A stretch of 21,916 nt of DNA from Magnetococcales bacterium. GTDB lineage: Bacteria > Pseudomonadota > Magnetococcia > Magnetococcales > Magnetaquicoccaceae. Each line of letters begins with the position of its first letter. Within the stretch, counting starts at the first letter, position 1. Both the position numbers and the translations under genes were made by a program. The DNA lies in assembly GCA_015228895.1 (NCBI GenBank), contig JADGCR010000011.1, positions 1-21,916 of the forward strand, in the 5' to 3' direction. Shown in pieces: positions 6,502 to 14,905 of the stretch. The notes under the pieces were generated by a model. That model was not told the DNA's origin. It worked only from the letters and a program-made list of their open reading frames with translations, and did no database searches.

Positions 6502-9124
6502 ACCGTTGTGCATTCTGTGCTGTCAGAATTTTCACCAGGAACTCCAGGCTGTGGTTCACGCGGAGGGGTGGACCGATGTGGTGGTGCGCTCCTATCCGTC
6601 CCGTTGCGGTCGGCCACCCATGCGTTGGGAGGAGTTGCACCCTCTCCTGCCGCCGGACTGTTCCAGGGTCGCCATTCTGGGGCGGGTCTGTCTCAAGGAT
6701 TTGCAGCAACCGCCCAGTCACTGGCCCCGCACCCGAATGTTTCACCAGGAAGAGTGCTTTCATCTGGTGGCGGGCAAAACCATGGTCGCCGAGGCCATCC
6801 ACCGGGGGGCGTACCTGATCACCCCCCTCTGGCTGCAAAACTGGCGCTCCCAATTGGAATCATTGGGATTTCAGAGTCACAACTCCGGTGAATTCTTTCG
6901 TGATTCCGCCCGGGAACTGCTGTTGCTGGATACCGGACTCCTGCCGGGGGTCATGGAAAAAGCGCAGGAACTGGCTCAAGCAGTGAGGCTGCCTGTGCAA
7001 CGCCTGGCGGTTGGCCTGGATTATGCCACCCTGCTGCTCAGGTCGGTGGTGGAGGGATTGCGCTGGGAGGAGGAGCGTCTTGCGACCCATCAACGGGAAC
7101 TCCGCCACAACCGCCAGCTGGCCGACCTGACCACCGCCATGGATTTTCTGGGACGGCTGGCCCTGCTCAAGGATGAACCGGAAACCATGGCCGCCATCGA
7201 AGAGATGTTTTGCATGCTGTTCGCTCCGGAAGTGTTCCATTATGTGAGTATGGCGGATGGCGCATGGCGGGGTCTGGAAACGATCGCCCGGGAGCTGCGG
7301 GAGACGATCCTGACCATGGATCAGGATTGGTGCTGGACGCCCTCCGGTCAGGGATTCGTGTTGCGTCTGCAACGTTCCGGCCCTGTTTTTGGCGTGATTG
7401 TCGTGGAGAGACTCTCCTTCCCCTCTCACCGCGAACACTACCTGAACACGGCGCGCTCCCTGTTGGGCATTTGCGGTCTGGCCATCGAGAACGCCATCAC
7501 CTACAAGCAGATCAAGCTGACCAAGACCGCCTTGCAAGAGGCCAAGGAGCTCGCCGAGTTGGCCAACCGGGCCAAAAGCGAGTTTCTGGCCACGATGAGC
7601 CATGAAATCCGCACCCCCATGAACGTGGTGCTGGGCATGTCGGAGATGTTGCTGGAAACCGACCTCGACACCACGCAACGTCGTTTTGCCCATGCCATGC
7701 ACCACTCCGGCAAGGCCCTGTTGGGGGTGATCAACGATGTTCTGGATTTCTCCCGCATCGAGGCGGGACGCATCACCCTGGCCGAGGTTCCCTTCTCACC
7801 CCGCCAGGTGGTGGAGGAGACCGCCCGCTTGATGCGGATGACGGCTGAGGAGAAGAAACTCGCCCTGGATGCGGAGGTGTCGTTCGACCTGCCGGAAACG
7901 ATCCTGGGCGATGATGGCCGTGTGCGTCAGGTGCTCATCAACCTGATGGGCAATGCGATCAAATTCACCCACCACGGGAGAGTGGAGGTGACGTTGACCC
8001 TCCCTCCCCAAGAGCCGGACACCCTGCTGTTCAAGGTGACCGATACGGGTATCGGTATCGACGCGGAACAAATCAACCACATCTTCGAGCAGTTCATTCA
8101 GGCCGACGCGGGCATTACCCGACGTTACGGCGGCACGGGTCTGGGGTTGTCCATCTCCAGGCGGTTGGTGGAACGGATGGGAGGCCGGATCTGGGTGGAA
8201 AGCCAACCTGGTCAGGGAAGCACCTTCTGTTTCACGCTGCCGGCCAGGGCTGCGCCAATCTCGCCGTCGGCCATGCCGGAGGCGATGACCAGCCGCGCAG
8301 CGCATCCGGGCACGTTGCGCATTCTGCTGGCCGAAGACATCGAGATGAACCAGATTCTGTTCCAGGGGTTCATCCGGCATACCCCGCACCAACTGGTTGT
8401 GGTGAACGACGGGCTGGAGGCGATCGCGCGCGTCCGGGAGGAACCCTTCGACGTTGTGGTCATGGATGTGCAAATGCCGGTCATGGATGGCTACACGGCC
8501 ACCCGCAAGATCCGTCAATGGGAGCGGGAAACGCATCGTCCTCCCTTGTCGATTGTCGCCCTTTCGGCCCACACCCTGGAGGAGGAAGCAGGGCGCAGCC
8601 AGGAAGCGGGATGTGACGCCTACCTGCCCAAACCGATCGGCAAGAAGGCGGTGCTGACGGTGCTGCAACAATTTGCCAACCAGAGATTCTCCGCGCCCCC
8701 CGCGCGCGGTTTGCGCCTCCTGCTGGCGGAAGACATCGAGGAGAACCAGGTGCTGTTCGAGGCCTATTTCAAGAAGACCCCCCATCGGTTGGTCATGGTG
8801 AACGATGGGATGGAAGCGGTGGAGCGGGTTGCGCGGGAAACCTTCGACGTGGTGATCATGGATGTCCAGATGCCCCGCATGGATGGCTATACCGCCACCC
8901 GCCGGATTCGTCGGTGGGAAGCGGAGAGGAACCGCCCACCCATGAAGATCATCGCCCTGACCGCGCACGCCATGGAGGGGGAGATAATCCGCAGCCGGGA
9001 GGCGGGGTGCGATCTTTATCTCGCCAAGCCGATCAGCAGAAAGATCCTGCTGGAAGTTCTGGAACAGATCGCCGCCCAAACCACCGTATCCGCCAAGGAG
9101 ATGACGTACCCGGTCCACTCCTGA
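6494..9124 (+). CDS. Soluble hybrid histidine kinase with DUF1638-like N-terminus and two receivers
   Basis: This 876-residue protein starts at ATG 6494, inside the end of the methyltransferase gene; the open frame from 6320 only continues upstream as a shadow. Residues 1 to about 195 resemble DUF1638: Cys pair C9/C10 (CILCCQNF), FHLVAG, and LLLLDTGLLPGVMEKAQEL. DUF1638 proteins are known from corrinoid-methyltransferase settings, but their function is unknown. Next come a GAF-like region (about 225-345), HisKA with H370 ([11 protein letters not shown]), a HATPase domain (about 470-585), and receivers with D658 and D790 ([22 protein letters not shown]). There are no membrane helices and no Hpt domain. 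Its kinase core closely matches the first kinase. It ends 5 bases from the convergent TPR gene. The DUF1638 call is from memory of the family pattern. Confidence 0.88.
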   Translation: MNKPLCILCCQNFHQELQAVVHAEGWTDVVVRSYPSRCGRPPMRWEELHPLLPPDCSRVAILGRVCLKDLQQPPSHWPRTRMFHQEECFHLVAGKTMVAEAIHRGAYLITPLWLQNWRSQLESLGFQSHNSGEFFRDSARELLLLDTGLLPGVMEKAQELAQAVRLPVQRLAVGLDYATLLLRSVVEGLRWEEERLATHQRELRHNRQLADLTTAMDFLGRLALLKDEPETMAAIEEMFCMLFAPEVFHYVSMADGAWRGLETIARELRETILTMDQDWCWTPSGQGFVLRLQRSGPVFGVIVVERLSFPSHREHYLNTARSLLGICGLAIENAITYKQIKLTKTALQEAKELAELANRAKSEFLATMSHEIRTPMNVVLGMSEMLLETDLDTTQRRFAHAMHHSGKALLGVINDVLDFSRIEAGRITLAEVPFSPRQVVEETARLMRMTAEEKKLALDAEVSFDLPETILGDDGRVRQVLINLMGNAIKFTHHGRVEVTLTLPPQEPDTLLFKVTDTGIGIDAEQINHIFEQFIQADAGITRRYGGTGLGLSISRRLVERMGGRIWVESQPGQGSTFCFTLPARAAPISPSAMPEAMTSRAAHPGTLRILLAEDIEMNQILFQGFIRHTPHQLVVVNDGLEAIARVREEPFDVVVMDVQMPVMDGYTATRKIRQWERETHRPPLSIVALSAHTLEEEAGRSQEAGCDAYLPKPIGKKAVLTVLQQFANQRFSAPPARGLRLLLAEDIEENQVLFEAYFKKTPHRLVMVNDGMEAVERVARETFDVVIMDVQMPRMDGYTATRRIRRWEAERNRPPMKIIALTAHAMEGEIIRSREAGCDLYLAKPISRKILLEVLEQIAAQTTVSAKEMTYPVHS

Positions 9125-9129
9125 AGACA

Positions 9130-10863
9130 TCAACAATCGATCGTCGCGCCACTCCAGTGCGTGAAACGATCCAATGCCGCAACGCCCTCCTCACCCCCGA
9201 TGACCTTGGCCAGAGTCTCCAGCAGTTCCGGTTCTGGATGACCGTCAATGCGCGCCCGATGACAATTGCAGCGCAAGTCCCATCCAATGGAGCGATCCCC
9301 CGCGTGGATACGGGTCCTGATTTCTGCCAAAGCCTGATCAAACCGGCTTGCATCATGCGCCAGCACATAAAACCACAATTCCAGTTTCAAGGCCGGATGC
9401 GCTGCGTTCATGGCCAACGCTTTATCCAACAGAGGCATTCCCTCTTTGGCCCGTCCCTGACACAGCAACAGTTGCACGAAATTGCCCAGACGGATGACAT
9501 TGCCCGGTTCCACCTGCAGAGCGTGACGAAAAAGATCTTCGGCCACCGCCTCATGGCAGCGTACATTTTTCATGAACAAGGCAAAATCGCCCAAATGATT
9601 GCAGTCGTTTGGATCCGCGCGCAAGGCACGATAAAACAGCTCTTCCGTCATATCGTAATCGTGCCGAACGTTCTTCATGAATAACGCGAAATTTCCCAGG
9701 TGTGCCGCGTGGTTGGGGTCTATCCGCAAGGTGCGGCGGAAACATTCTTCAGCCGCATCATAATCATGACGCACATTTTTCATGAACAGGGCGAAATTGC
9801 CCATGCAATTGGCGTCGTTTTCATCGACTTGCAGGGCGCGGCGATACAACGTCTCGGCCAGGGCGTCATCGCGCCGGGTATCGTGCAAAAACAGAGCGAA
9901 ATTGCCCAGAATGACCGAATCCTCAGGGGCCGTTTGCAACGCACGACGGTAATGATCCTCGGCCAAATCGTCTTCACCCTGAATTTCATGCAGGAACAAG
10001 GCGTAATTGCCCAGATGAGTGGCATCGAAGGGTTGCGCATCCAAAGCGCGGCGATACATCTCATCGGCCAGGTCATAATCCCGTCGCACTTCGTGCATGA
10101 AGATGGCGAAGTGATCCAGGTTCCTGCCGTGATGAGGGTCTGCTTCCAAGGCACGACGGTAAAGCGTCTCGGCCTGGTCGTGCTCTCCCCTGACTTCCTG
10201 CATGAACAAGGCGAAATCGCCCAGAAGATCCGCGTCCAGCGGATCGACCTCCATGGCCTGGCGAAACAGATTTTCTGTGACATCAAAATCCCTGATGATT
10301 TTTTCAGCGACAAAAACCTTGGCCTGCAACTCCTGGATACCGGACGCATCCGGGAGATCAAGTCCGGGCACCCACCGGAACTGCTCCGAGGACAAGATCG
10401 GACCCAATTTTTCAATCAGAGGTGATGGGTCCAGAAACAATCGGGAGGCATCCGCAGTGTCGGCAACGGAGACCGGACAAGGACGAAACATCAAGGTCGA
10501 TATGTCGTTCAGGAGCGGCTCCCACGTTGCAATCTCCCTGCTATCCGTTGGAACACCGCGCCCCAGAATATGCACCTCATAACCATTCAGACGCAGAAGC
10601 ATCCGACGATTCGAATCATCCCGTTCGTCCGGACCGGTCCCGTTGGAACCTCCTGATCCACGGGTCAACAACGAGGCCATGGATGCCAGACCGTTCAGAA
10701 ATGCCGTGGCGATGCCCGGAAGCGAGGGCTTCGCGGGAAAGGAGCCAGACCAACTTTCAGGCAATGTGTGCGTCGTTTGCACCTCGCATCGACAAAACGC
10801 AAATTCTGATGGCTGACGCAATGCGTTGCTGGAGCAGGAGATGGTATCCATTGACATCGCCAT
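9130..10863 (-). CDS. TPR-repeat protein with nine 35-residue units
   Basis: This 577-residue protein has an unassigned N-terminus (1 to about 180) and then tandem TPR-like units: seven regular copies (residues 217-461) with degenerate ones on both sides. Each unit follows FALFMxxVRxDYDxAExxYRRALxxDPxxxxxLGN and is 35 residues long, one more than a standard TPR. Such solenoids bind partner proteins. No signal peptide or membrane helix is seen. The start at 10863 has GGAAGG about 6 bases upstream; in-frame ATGs follow at once (MAMSM). It lies 52 bases after the CheX-like gene on the same strand, so the two probably form an operon. MamA is also a TPR protein, but this one is much larger and no direct link can be shown. 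Confidence 0.9.
   Translation of the reverse strand: MAMSMDTISCSSNALRQPSEFAFCRCEVQTTHTLPESWSGSFPAKPSLPGIATAFLNGLASMASLLTRGSGGSNGTGPDERDDSNRRMLLRLNGYEVHILGRGVPTDSREIATWEPLLNDISTLMFRPCPVSVADTADASRLFLDPSPLIEKLGPILSSEQFRWVPGLDLPDASGIQELQAKVFVAEKIIRDFDVTENLFRQAMEVDPLDADLLGDFALFMQEVRGEHDQAETLYRRALEADPHHGRNLDHFAIFMHEVRRDYDLADEMYRRALDAQPFDATHLGNYALFLHEIQGEDDLAEDHYRRALQTAPEDSVILGNFALFLHDTRRDDALAETLYRRALQVDENDANCMGNFALFMKNVRHDYDAAEECFRRTLRIDPNHAAHLGNFALFMKNVRHDYDMTEELFYRALRADPNDCNHLGDFALFMKNVRCHEAVAEDLFRHALQVEPGNVIRLGNFVQLLLCQGRAKEGMPLLDKALAMNAAHPALKLELWFYVLAHDASRFDQALAEIRTRIHAGDRSIGWDLRCNCHRARIDGHPEPELLETLAKVIGGEEGVAALDRFTHWSGATIDC
9481..10215 (-). repeat. Seven tandem 105-bp coding repeats in the TPR gene
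   Basis: Plus-strand blocks similar to CATGAACAAGGCGAAATTGCC recur every 105 bases (near 9566, 9671, 9776, 9881, 9986, 10091 and 10196), coding the FALFM/LGNF junction of successive TPR units. Adjacent copies around 9671 and 9776 are the most alike (FALFMKNVRHDYD occurs twice), which points to recent unit duplication or exchange. Confidence 0.85.
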
Positions 10864-10915
10864 AAAAACCTTCCCGATGGTTGCTGAAGCAAGCGTTCCG
10901 GCTCTTCGAATCCAT

Positions 10916-11389
10916 TCAGTTCCTGTAAAAAACTTCCAGAAGAAACGGGCCGCTGGTGGTCCTGAAATAACATTTGGTACTGTTCAGGGTTTTTGTATAG
11001 GAGATTTCATGATTCTTTCCAGTGACAACCTGTGGCGGCGTCAAAAAGATCTTGTCGTCATGGATGCGGCTTTTGACCGTGCCGGCAACGATGTTGGCCA
11101 ATTCACCAATCGCATCCTTGGCGATGTCATCAAACGATTCCAACGGTTCACCGGAAAATGCGGAGGCCAGACCGATCGCCGCATGTAATGGCGCCGACAG
11201 GTGGACGCCACCTTCCAGGAATCCACTAAAACCGACGATCGCGGTGACATCGGCCTGAGGCGGCTTATAGGGCTGATCTTCCGGTTTGGTGATGGATGGT
11301 CCGGCCTTGACCCCGACATCAAACGTGAAAAAAGAGGCTACCGTTTCATCAACGGCGTCTCTGATTACTGAAGTCAAATCAAACAGCAT
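10916..11389 (-). CDS. CheX-like chemotaxis phosphatase domain protein
   Basis: This 157-residue protein matches the CheC/CheX/FliY phosphatase family: a VGFSGFLEGGVHLSAP strand region, then DAIGELANIVAG, in which E96 and N99 form the ExxN active-site pair known to dephosphorylate CheY-P. A single ExxN is seen, as in CheX. The start at 11389 has a strong GGAGG site 5-6 bases upstream. It leads a probable two-gene unit with the TPR protein. Its target could be the single-domain receiver at 1123 or a receiver elsewhere; this is inference. No chemoreceptor or CheA gene lies in the window. Confidence 0.85.
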   Translation of the reverse strand: MLFDLTSVIRDAVDETVASFFTFDVGVKAGPSITKPEDQPYKPPQADVTAIVGFSGFLEGGVHLSAPLHAAIGLASAFSGEPLESFDDIAKDAIGELANIVAGTVKSRIHDDKIFLTPPQVVTGKNHEISYTKTLNSTKCYFRTTSGPFLLEVFYRN

Positions 11390-11774
11390 ACTCCCTCCAT
11401 CAAAGAAACAATCAACCCTGCGTACAGATCAATTCATCACCTTTGTGGATCCATCGAAAAAATTGGCGCGGTTTCTGTAGGTCCATCAAAACCATTCACC
11501 ATCGGATACACATTACCGAGGAATGAACAACTGACTATCGCAAACATCGAACCACGACACAGACACATATAAAATACATTGATTTTAAACGAATTTTTTA
11601 CAGGTAAGCGTGCGCGCCACAAAAAACGGGTGAACCAAAAAATCCACCAGACCAGGAAAATTTAAAATTTTTACAAATAGATCATACTGTTATCAAAATG
11701 TACCGCGAACGTCGGGATGAGAAGATACGGTGCATCGTTTTTCTGATCTCATGAAAACCCGGCTCCTCGCCGTT
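11390..11774. other. AT-rich intergenic region between cbiO and the CheX-like gene
   Basis: These 385 bases hold no gene and include a marked AT-rich tract (about 11560-11700). On the minus strand, TTGATA (plus 11691-11696) and TAAAAA (plus 11668-11673) are 17 bases apart and could be a promoter for the CheX/TPR unit, giving a leader of about 270 nt. A weak hairpin (CGGC/GCCG, plus 11760-11772, followed by GGTTTT on the minus strand) just after the cbiO stop may end the cbi operon. Confidence 0.4.
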
Positions 11775-12662
11775 TCACGCGGGCAGGGTGCTCGCAATGG
11801 GTGGCATGACGGCCTGACCACCGGTTTGGGCGTCTGGTCTCGTCATCAGGTCGAGCATCTCCTGCGGCGTGCGTGGCAGGGGAGCTTCGCTGTCCAGCCA
11901 GCCGAGGGCGCGGGCCTGCATGGCGAATTGCAACAGCAGCGGTGGTTCCAGATGCGCGACGCCAAGCGTTTCCCTGTTGGCCAGCACGTTTTCGCTCAGG
12001 CCATGGGCAACCACCTGACCGCCGTTGAACAGGGCGACCTCATTGGCAAACCCATAGGCGAGTTCCACATCGTGGGTCGTGAACACCAAGGTGGTTCCCA
12101 TCTCCGAAAGCTTGCCCAGAAGCGCGAGCAGATGGATCGAGGCGCGATGGTCCAGCCCGGCGGTCGGCTCGTCCAGCAACAGGACTTCGGGCCGCATGGC
12201 GACCGCTCCGGCGATGGCGACCCGTTTTTTTTGGCCACCGGAGAGCATGTGCGTCGGACGTTCGGCAAGTTCGATGATCTGCAGGGCGGTGAGGGCGTCG
12301 ATGACCCGCTCCCGCGCCCCGGCATCGTCAAGGCCCAGGTTCAGGGGACCGAACGCGACATCCTCGAACACCGAAGGGGCAAACAGTTGATCGTCGGGGT
12401 CCTGCAACACCAGACCGACCCGACGACGCCAATCCGTCAGGGCGGCACGGGAATATCCCACCGGTTCGCCATCCAGCAGCACCCGTCCGGAGGCGGGCCG
12501 CAAGGTGCCATTGAGATGCAGGAGCAGCGTGGTCTTGCCTGCCCCGTTCGGCCCCAGAATGGCAAGACGGCGACCACGCCGGATGGTCAGGTCCAACCCG
12601 GAGAGCGCCGGAATGCCGCCGGGAAAGAGATGGGTCAGGGCATCCGCCTCCAGGATCGTCAT
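11775..12662 (-). CDS. cbiO: Cobalt ECF transporter ATPase CbiO
   Basis: This 295-residue ABC ATPase energises the cobalt importer CbiMNQO. It shows Walker A (GPNGAGKT, about 37-44), the Q-loop QDPDDQLF typical of ECF ATPases, signature LSGGQKK (140-146), Walker B LLLDEPTAGLD (161-171) and the H-loop TTHD. The start at 12662 overlaps the cbiQ stop (ATGA), so translation is coupled. A longer open frame running upstream to 13196 is a shadow of cbiQ and was not used. About 50 C-terminal residues follow the core, as in many CbiO proteins. It is the last gene of the operon under the cobalamin riboswitch. Confidence 0.95.
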   Translation of the reverse strand: MTILEADALTHLFPGGIPALSGLDLTIRRGRRLAILGPNGAGKTTLLLHLNGTLRPASGRVLLDGEPVGYSRAALTDWRRRVGLVLQDPDDQLFAPSVFEDVAFGPLNLGLDDAGARERVIDALTALQIIELAERPTHMLSGGQKKRVAIAGAVAMRPEVLLLDEPTAGLDHRASIHLLALLGKLSEMGTTLVFTTHDVELAYGFANEVALFNGGQVVAHGLSENVLANRETLGVAHLEPPLLLQFAMQARALGWLDSEAPLPRTPQEMLDLMTRPDAQTGGQAVMPPIASTLPA

Positions 12663-13390
12663 GCCAGCCAAACCCCGACGGTGGCGATCGACAGTTCCAC
12701 AACCAGGATCAGGACGCATGCCGGAAGGGAGGGAGACGCGGCAAGGGATGACACCCGCATCTCCCCTTGCCACCCCCGCGCCGCCAGTCCGGTTTCCATT
12801 CGTCGCGCCCGGTCCAAGGCACGCGGCAACAGGTTGGCCACCAACCGGCCAAGGGAGCGCAAACGTCGCCGTCTGGTCGAATGGCCGAGCCGGGCGGCCT
12901 GGGCGGCATCCATGGCCAGGGCGACATCGGCCAGCAGGAAAAGGAAGCGGTACATCAACAAGGCGATCTCGACGAGTTCCGCTGGCACGCCCAGACGACG
13001 CAAGCCGGCCAACAGGTCGGTGGTCGGCGTGGTCAGGGCGAGAAACAGCAGGCATGCGACTGCCGCCAGGGAGCGGACAATCCTCTGCGCCGCAACGGTC
13101 AAACCCATGGGCGTCAGGCCGATGCCACCAGCATCCACCTGCACCGCCAGGGAGATCCCCCCCACCAACAGAAACCCGGCGGGTCCGAGCGCGCACGCCA
13201 GCCAGACCCTCACCGGCACCCTCGCCCCGGCCAAAGCCGCCGCCGTCATCACCACCGCCACGATGGGTGCCGTCGGACAGGGGGGCGACACCATGGCGAG
13301 CGACAGCATGCCGAAGGTCAGCAGCGCCTTTTCGGTCAGCGAACGGTGCCGCCAGCGGTTCAGATGGGCCGCCCTATCGATCGGTGACAT
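12659..13390 (-). CDS. cbiQ: Cobalt ECF transporter transmembrane subunit CbiQ
   Basis: This 243-residue membrane protein is the T-component linking the ATPase CbiO to the CbiM/CbiN metal-binding unit. It begins [14 protein letters not shown], a typical CbiQ opening, has several hydrophobic helices and carries the cytoplasmic coupling region with ETGLAARGWQG, which matches the ARG motif where T-components contact the ATPase. The start at 13390 follows AGGTGG; the open frame reaches back to 13435 but the longer version would overlap cbiN by 62 bases and lacks a good site. It overlaps cbiN (17 bases) and cbiO (4 bases). Confidence 0.92.
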   Translation of the reverse strand: MSPIDRAAHLNRWRHRSLTEKALLTFGMLSLAMVSPPCPTAPIVAVVMTAAALAGARVPVRVWLACALGPAGFLLVGGISLAVQVDAGGIGLTPMGLTVAAQRIVRSLAAVACLLFLALTTPTTDLLAGLRRLGVPAELVEIALLMYRFLFLLADVALAMDAAQAARLGHSTRRRRLRSLGRLVANLLPRALDRARRMETGLAARGWQGEMRVSSLAASPSLPACVLILVVELSIATVGVWLA

Positions 13391-13682
13391 CATCGCCACC
13401 TGGCGGGGGCAACCTGCGGCGGCGTCCGAGGACATAGCCGATCACCCCCGCTCCCAAGGCGGCCTGCAGGGTGAACAGCAGGCTTTCCACTGCGTCGCCG
13501 GGGGGTTCCCACAACGGACGGAACCACGGCCGATGGCCGGGACTGACAGCGGCGATCGCCTCCGTGGCCCGATCATCCGTTCCCTCGAACCCCCCTCCCC
13601 CCACGCCCGGCAGCAGCAACGGCGCGACGATGATGGCGCCGGCCATCGCGATCAACCCGATGGAACGATTCATGGCCATCAT
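13374..13682 (-). CDS. cbiN: Cobalt transport accessory subunit CbiN
   Basis: This 102-residue protein has two membrane helices (about 7-25 and 70-86) around a periplasmic loop. The loop ends in [19 protein letters not shown] and continues with [16 protein letters not shown], the strongly conserved CbiN pattern. CbiN helps load cobalt into CbiM. The start overlaps the cbiM stop (ATGA at 13682-13679) with GGAGGTGA just upstream; the next ATG (13679) is equally possible. The loop insert [15 protein letters not shown] is the variable part. Confidence 0.92.
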   Translation of the reverse strand: MMAMNRSIGLIAMAGAIIVAPLLLPGVGGGGFEGTDDRATEAIAAVSPGHRPWFRPLWEPPGDAVESLLFTLQAALGAGVIGYVLGRRRRLPPPGGDDVTDR

Positions 13683-14347
13683 TTCACCTCCCCGCGCAGC
13701 ACCTGGAGTTCATCGGCCTCGCCGGCGCGGCCTGACAGGGCGTTCATGATCACGACGGTCAGCAACCCCTCGACGATCGCGAGGGGTATTTGGGTGACGG
13801 CGAAGATGCCGCCGAATTTGACGATGGCGCCGGGAACGCCTGAGGTCACGTCGGGATAGGCCAAAGCCAGCTGCACCGAGGTGGTGACATAGGTGGCCAG
13901 ATCCCCCAAAGCGGCCGCCAGAAATACCGCCACGGCGACGGAGAGGCCCAACCTGTCGGCCAGACGCCACACCGTCCAACTCACCCAGGGGCCGACAATG
14001 GCCATGGAGAACACGTTGGCCCCCAGCGTGGTCAGCCCGCCGTGGGCCAGCAGCAGCGCCTGGAACAGCAGCACGATGGTGCCAAGAAGCGACATCACCG
14101 CCGGGCCGAACACCACGGCACCGAAGCCCACGCCAGTGGGATGGGAACTGGAACCGGTGATGCTGGGCATCTTCAGCGCCGACATCACGAAGGTGAAGGC
14201 CCCGACGGCGGCCAGCATCATCTTGGCCCGGGGCCGTTCAGCGACGACGCGTTTCAACCTGATCCCCCCGGCCAGGACGAAAGGCGCGGAAACGACAAAC
14301 CATCCCGCGGCGTGCGCCACAGGCAGAAATCCTTCCATGATATGCAT
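13679..14347 (-). CDS. cbiM: Cobalt ECF transporter substrate-binding subunit CbiM
   Basis: This 222-residue membrane protein starts with MHIMEGFLP, the hallmark N-terminus of CbiM/NikM, in which the amino end and His2 bind the metal ion. It also has the conserved [18 protein letters not shown] stretch, whose His is a second ligand, and about six membrane helices. The start at 14347 is fixed by this motif; the frame is open back to 14638 but that part is unrelated. The ribosome site is weak (GGGGGGCTCG), and a short ORF with a strong site ends 11 bases upstream, so translational coupling is likely. Cobalt rather than nickel is inferred from the riboswitch. Confidence 0.94.
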   Translation of the reverse strand: MHIMEGFLPVAHAAGWFVVSAPFVLAGGIRLKRVVAERPRAKMMLAAVGAFTFVMSALKMPSITGSSSHPTGVGFGAVVFGPAVMSLLGTIVLLFQALLLAHGGLTTLGANVFSMAIVGPWVSWTVWRLADRLGLSVAVAVFLAAALGDLATYVTTSVQLALAYPDVTSGVPGAIVKFGGIFAVTQIPLAIVEGLLTVVIMNALSGRAGEADELQVLRGEVK

Positions 14348-14358
14348 CGAGCCCCCCG

Positions 14359-14484
14359 TCAACGGGACGGCATGGCGGGGGCGTTCCGCATCATCCCCGG
14401 AGCGCGACACCCCGGAATGAAGCGTGCCGTGAAGTTGACCTGCCGAACCTGGATGGAAACGATGATGTCGGATGCAAGGCGCAT
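14359..14484 (-). CDS. Short leader ORF before cbiM
   Basis: A 41-codon frame ([18 protein letters not shown]..., ending AMPSR) has a strong AGGAG site 8 bases before its ATG, better than the site of cbiM, and stops 11 bases before the cbiM start. It lies between the riboswitch and cbiM. No family was recognised. It may be a real small protein or a translated leader that couples ribosomes to cbiM. The evidence is the ribosome site and spacing only. Confidence 0.45.
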   Translation of the reverse strand: MRLASDIIVSIQVRQVNFTARFIPGCRAPGMMRNAPAMPSR

Positions 14485-14610
14485 GGTGTTTTCTCCTCAT
14501 GGGTACGCTGACGGGAACGCGCCACCGGACATGGCACGCCGGAAATCCCTTGACCAAAACGCGCGGAGGAGAAAAGGGGGAGCAAAAAAACCAAGGAATG
14601 AGGTGGCAAC

Positions 14611-14640
14611 GGATGATCGGGCCGAGGGCGCACATCATCC
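14611..14640 (-). promoter_or_regulatory. Hairpin in the cbi leader, possible riboswitch expression platform
   Basis: A 7-bp inverted repeat, GGATGAT (14611-14617) and ATCATCC (14634-14640), with an inner GCC/GGC pairing lies between the riboswitch and the leader ORF. On the minus strand a run of seven T (plus 14584-14590) follows about 20 bases later, too far for a classic terminator, so the mechanism is open. Confidence 0.3.
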
Positions 14641-14688
14641 CGGCGCTCGCTCATGCCGCCCTCCGCAGCACACACAGGCCATTCCCTG

Positions 14689-14880
14689 GGCCGGTCTCCG
14701 GGCTTGCGCGCGGGTTTCTCCTGGCTGAGAGACCCGGAATCCACCGCCTTCCCGGCCGTATGGCCAGTGGCATTGATCGTGGACCGTTGACGCGCCTACC
14801 GTTGCGGGGGCAGCACCGGAATCGCCGAACAGCGGCTGACCGGATTTCCCGTTTCAGTTCCAAGGTTGGGAAACCTCGAA
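14689..14880 (-). ncRNA. Cobalamin riboswitch
   Basis: Read on the minus strand the region has the ordered cobalamin riboswitch core: GGGAAATCCGG, then GCTGCCCCCGCAACGGTA, then CGGTCCAC, then the B12-box element GCCACTG (plus 14765-14771), then CGGGAAGGCGG, and GCCCGGAGACCGGCC at the 3' end. A P1-like pairing of GGTTTC (plus 14870-14875) with GAGACC (plus 14693-14698) closes it. Such RNAs bind adenosyl- or other cobalamins and lower expression of the genes downstream, here cbiMNQO. Boundaries are approximate. Confidence 0.95.
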
Positions 14881-14905
14881 CCACCCAGAAAGGGATGGCG
14901 AACAG

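Noticed and set aside
12663..13196. Extension of the cbiO frame upstream
   Set aside because: This stretch is coded by cbiQ in another frame with clear CbiQ motifs; cbiO starts at 12662 with the ATGA overlap.
11730..13859. 709-codon plus-strand open frame
   Set aside because: It is antisense to cbiO, cbiQ and cbiN, which have clear family motifs; its own product shows none.
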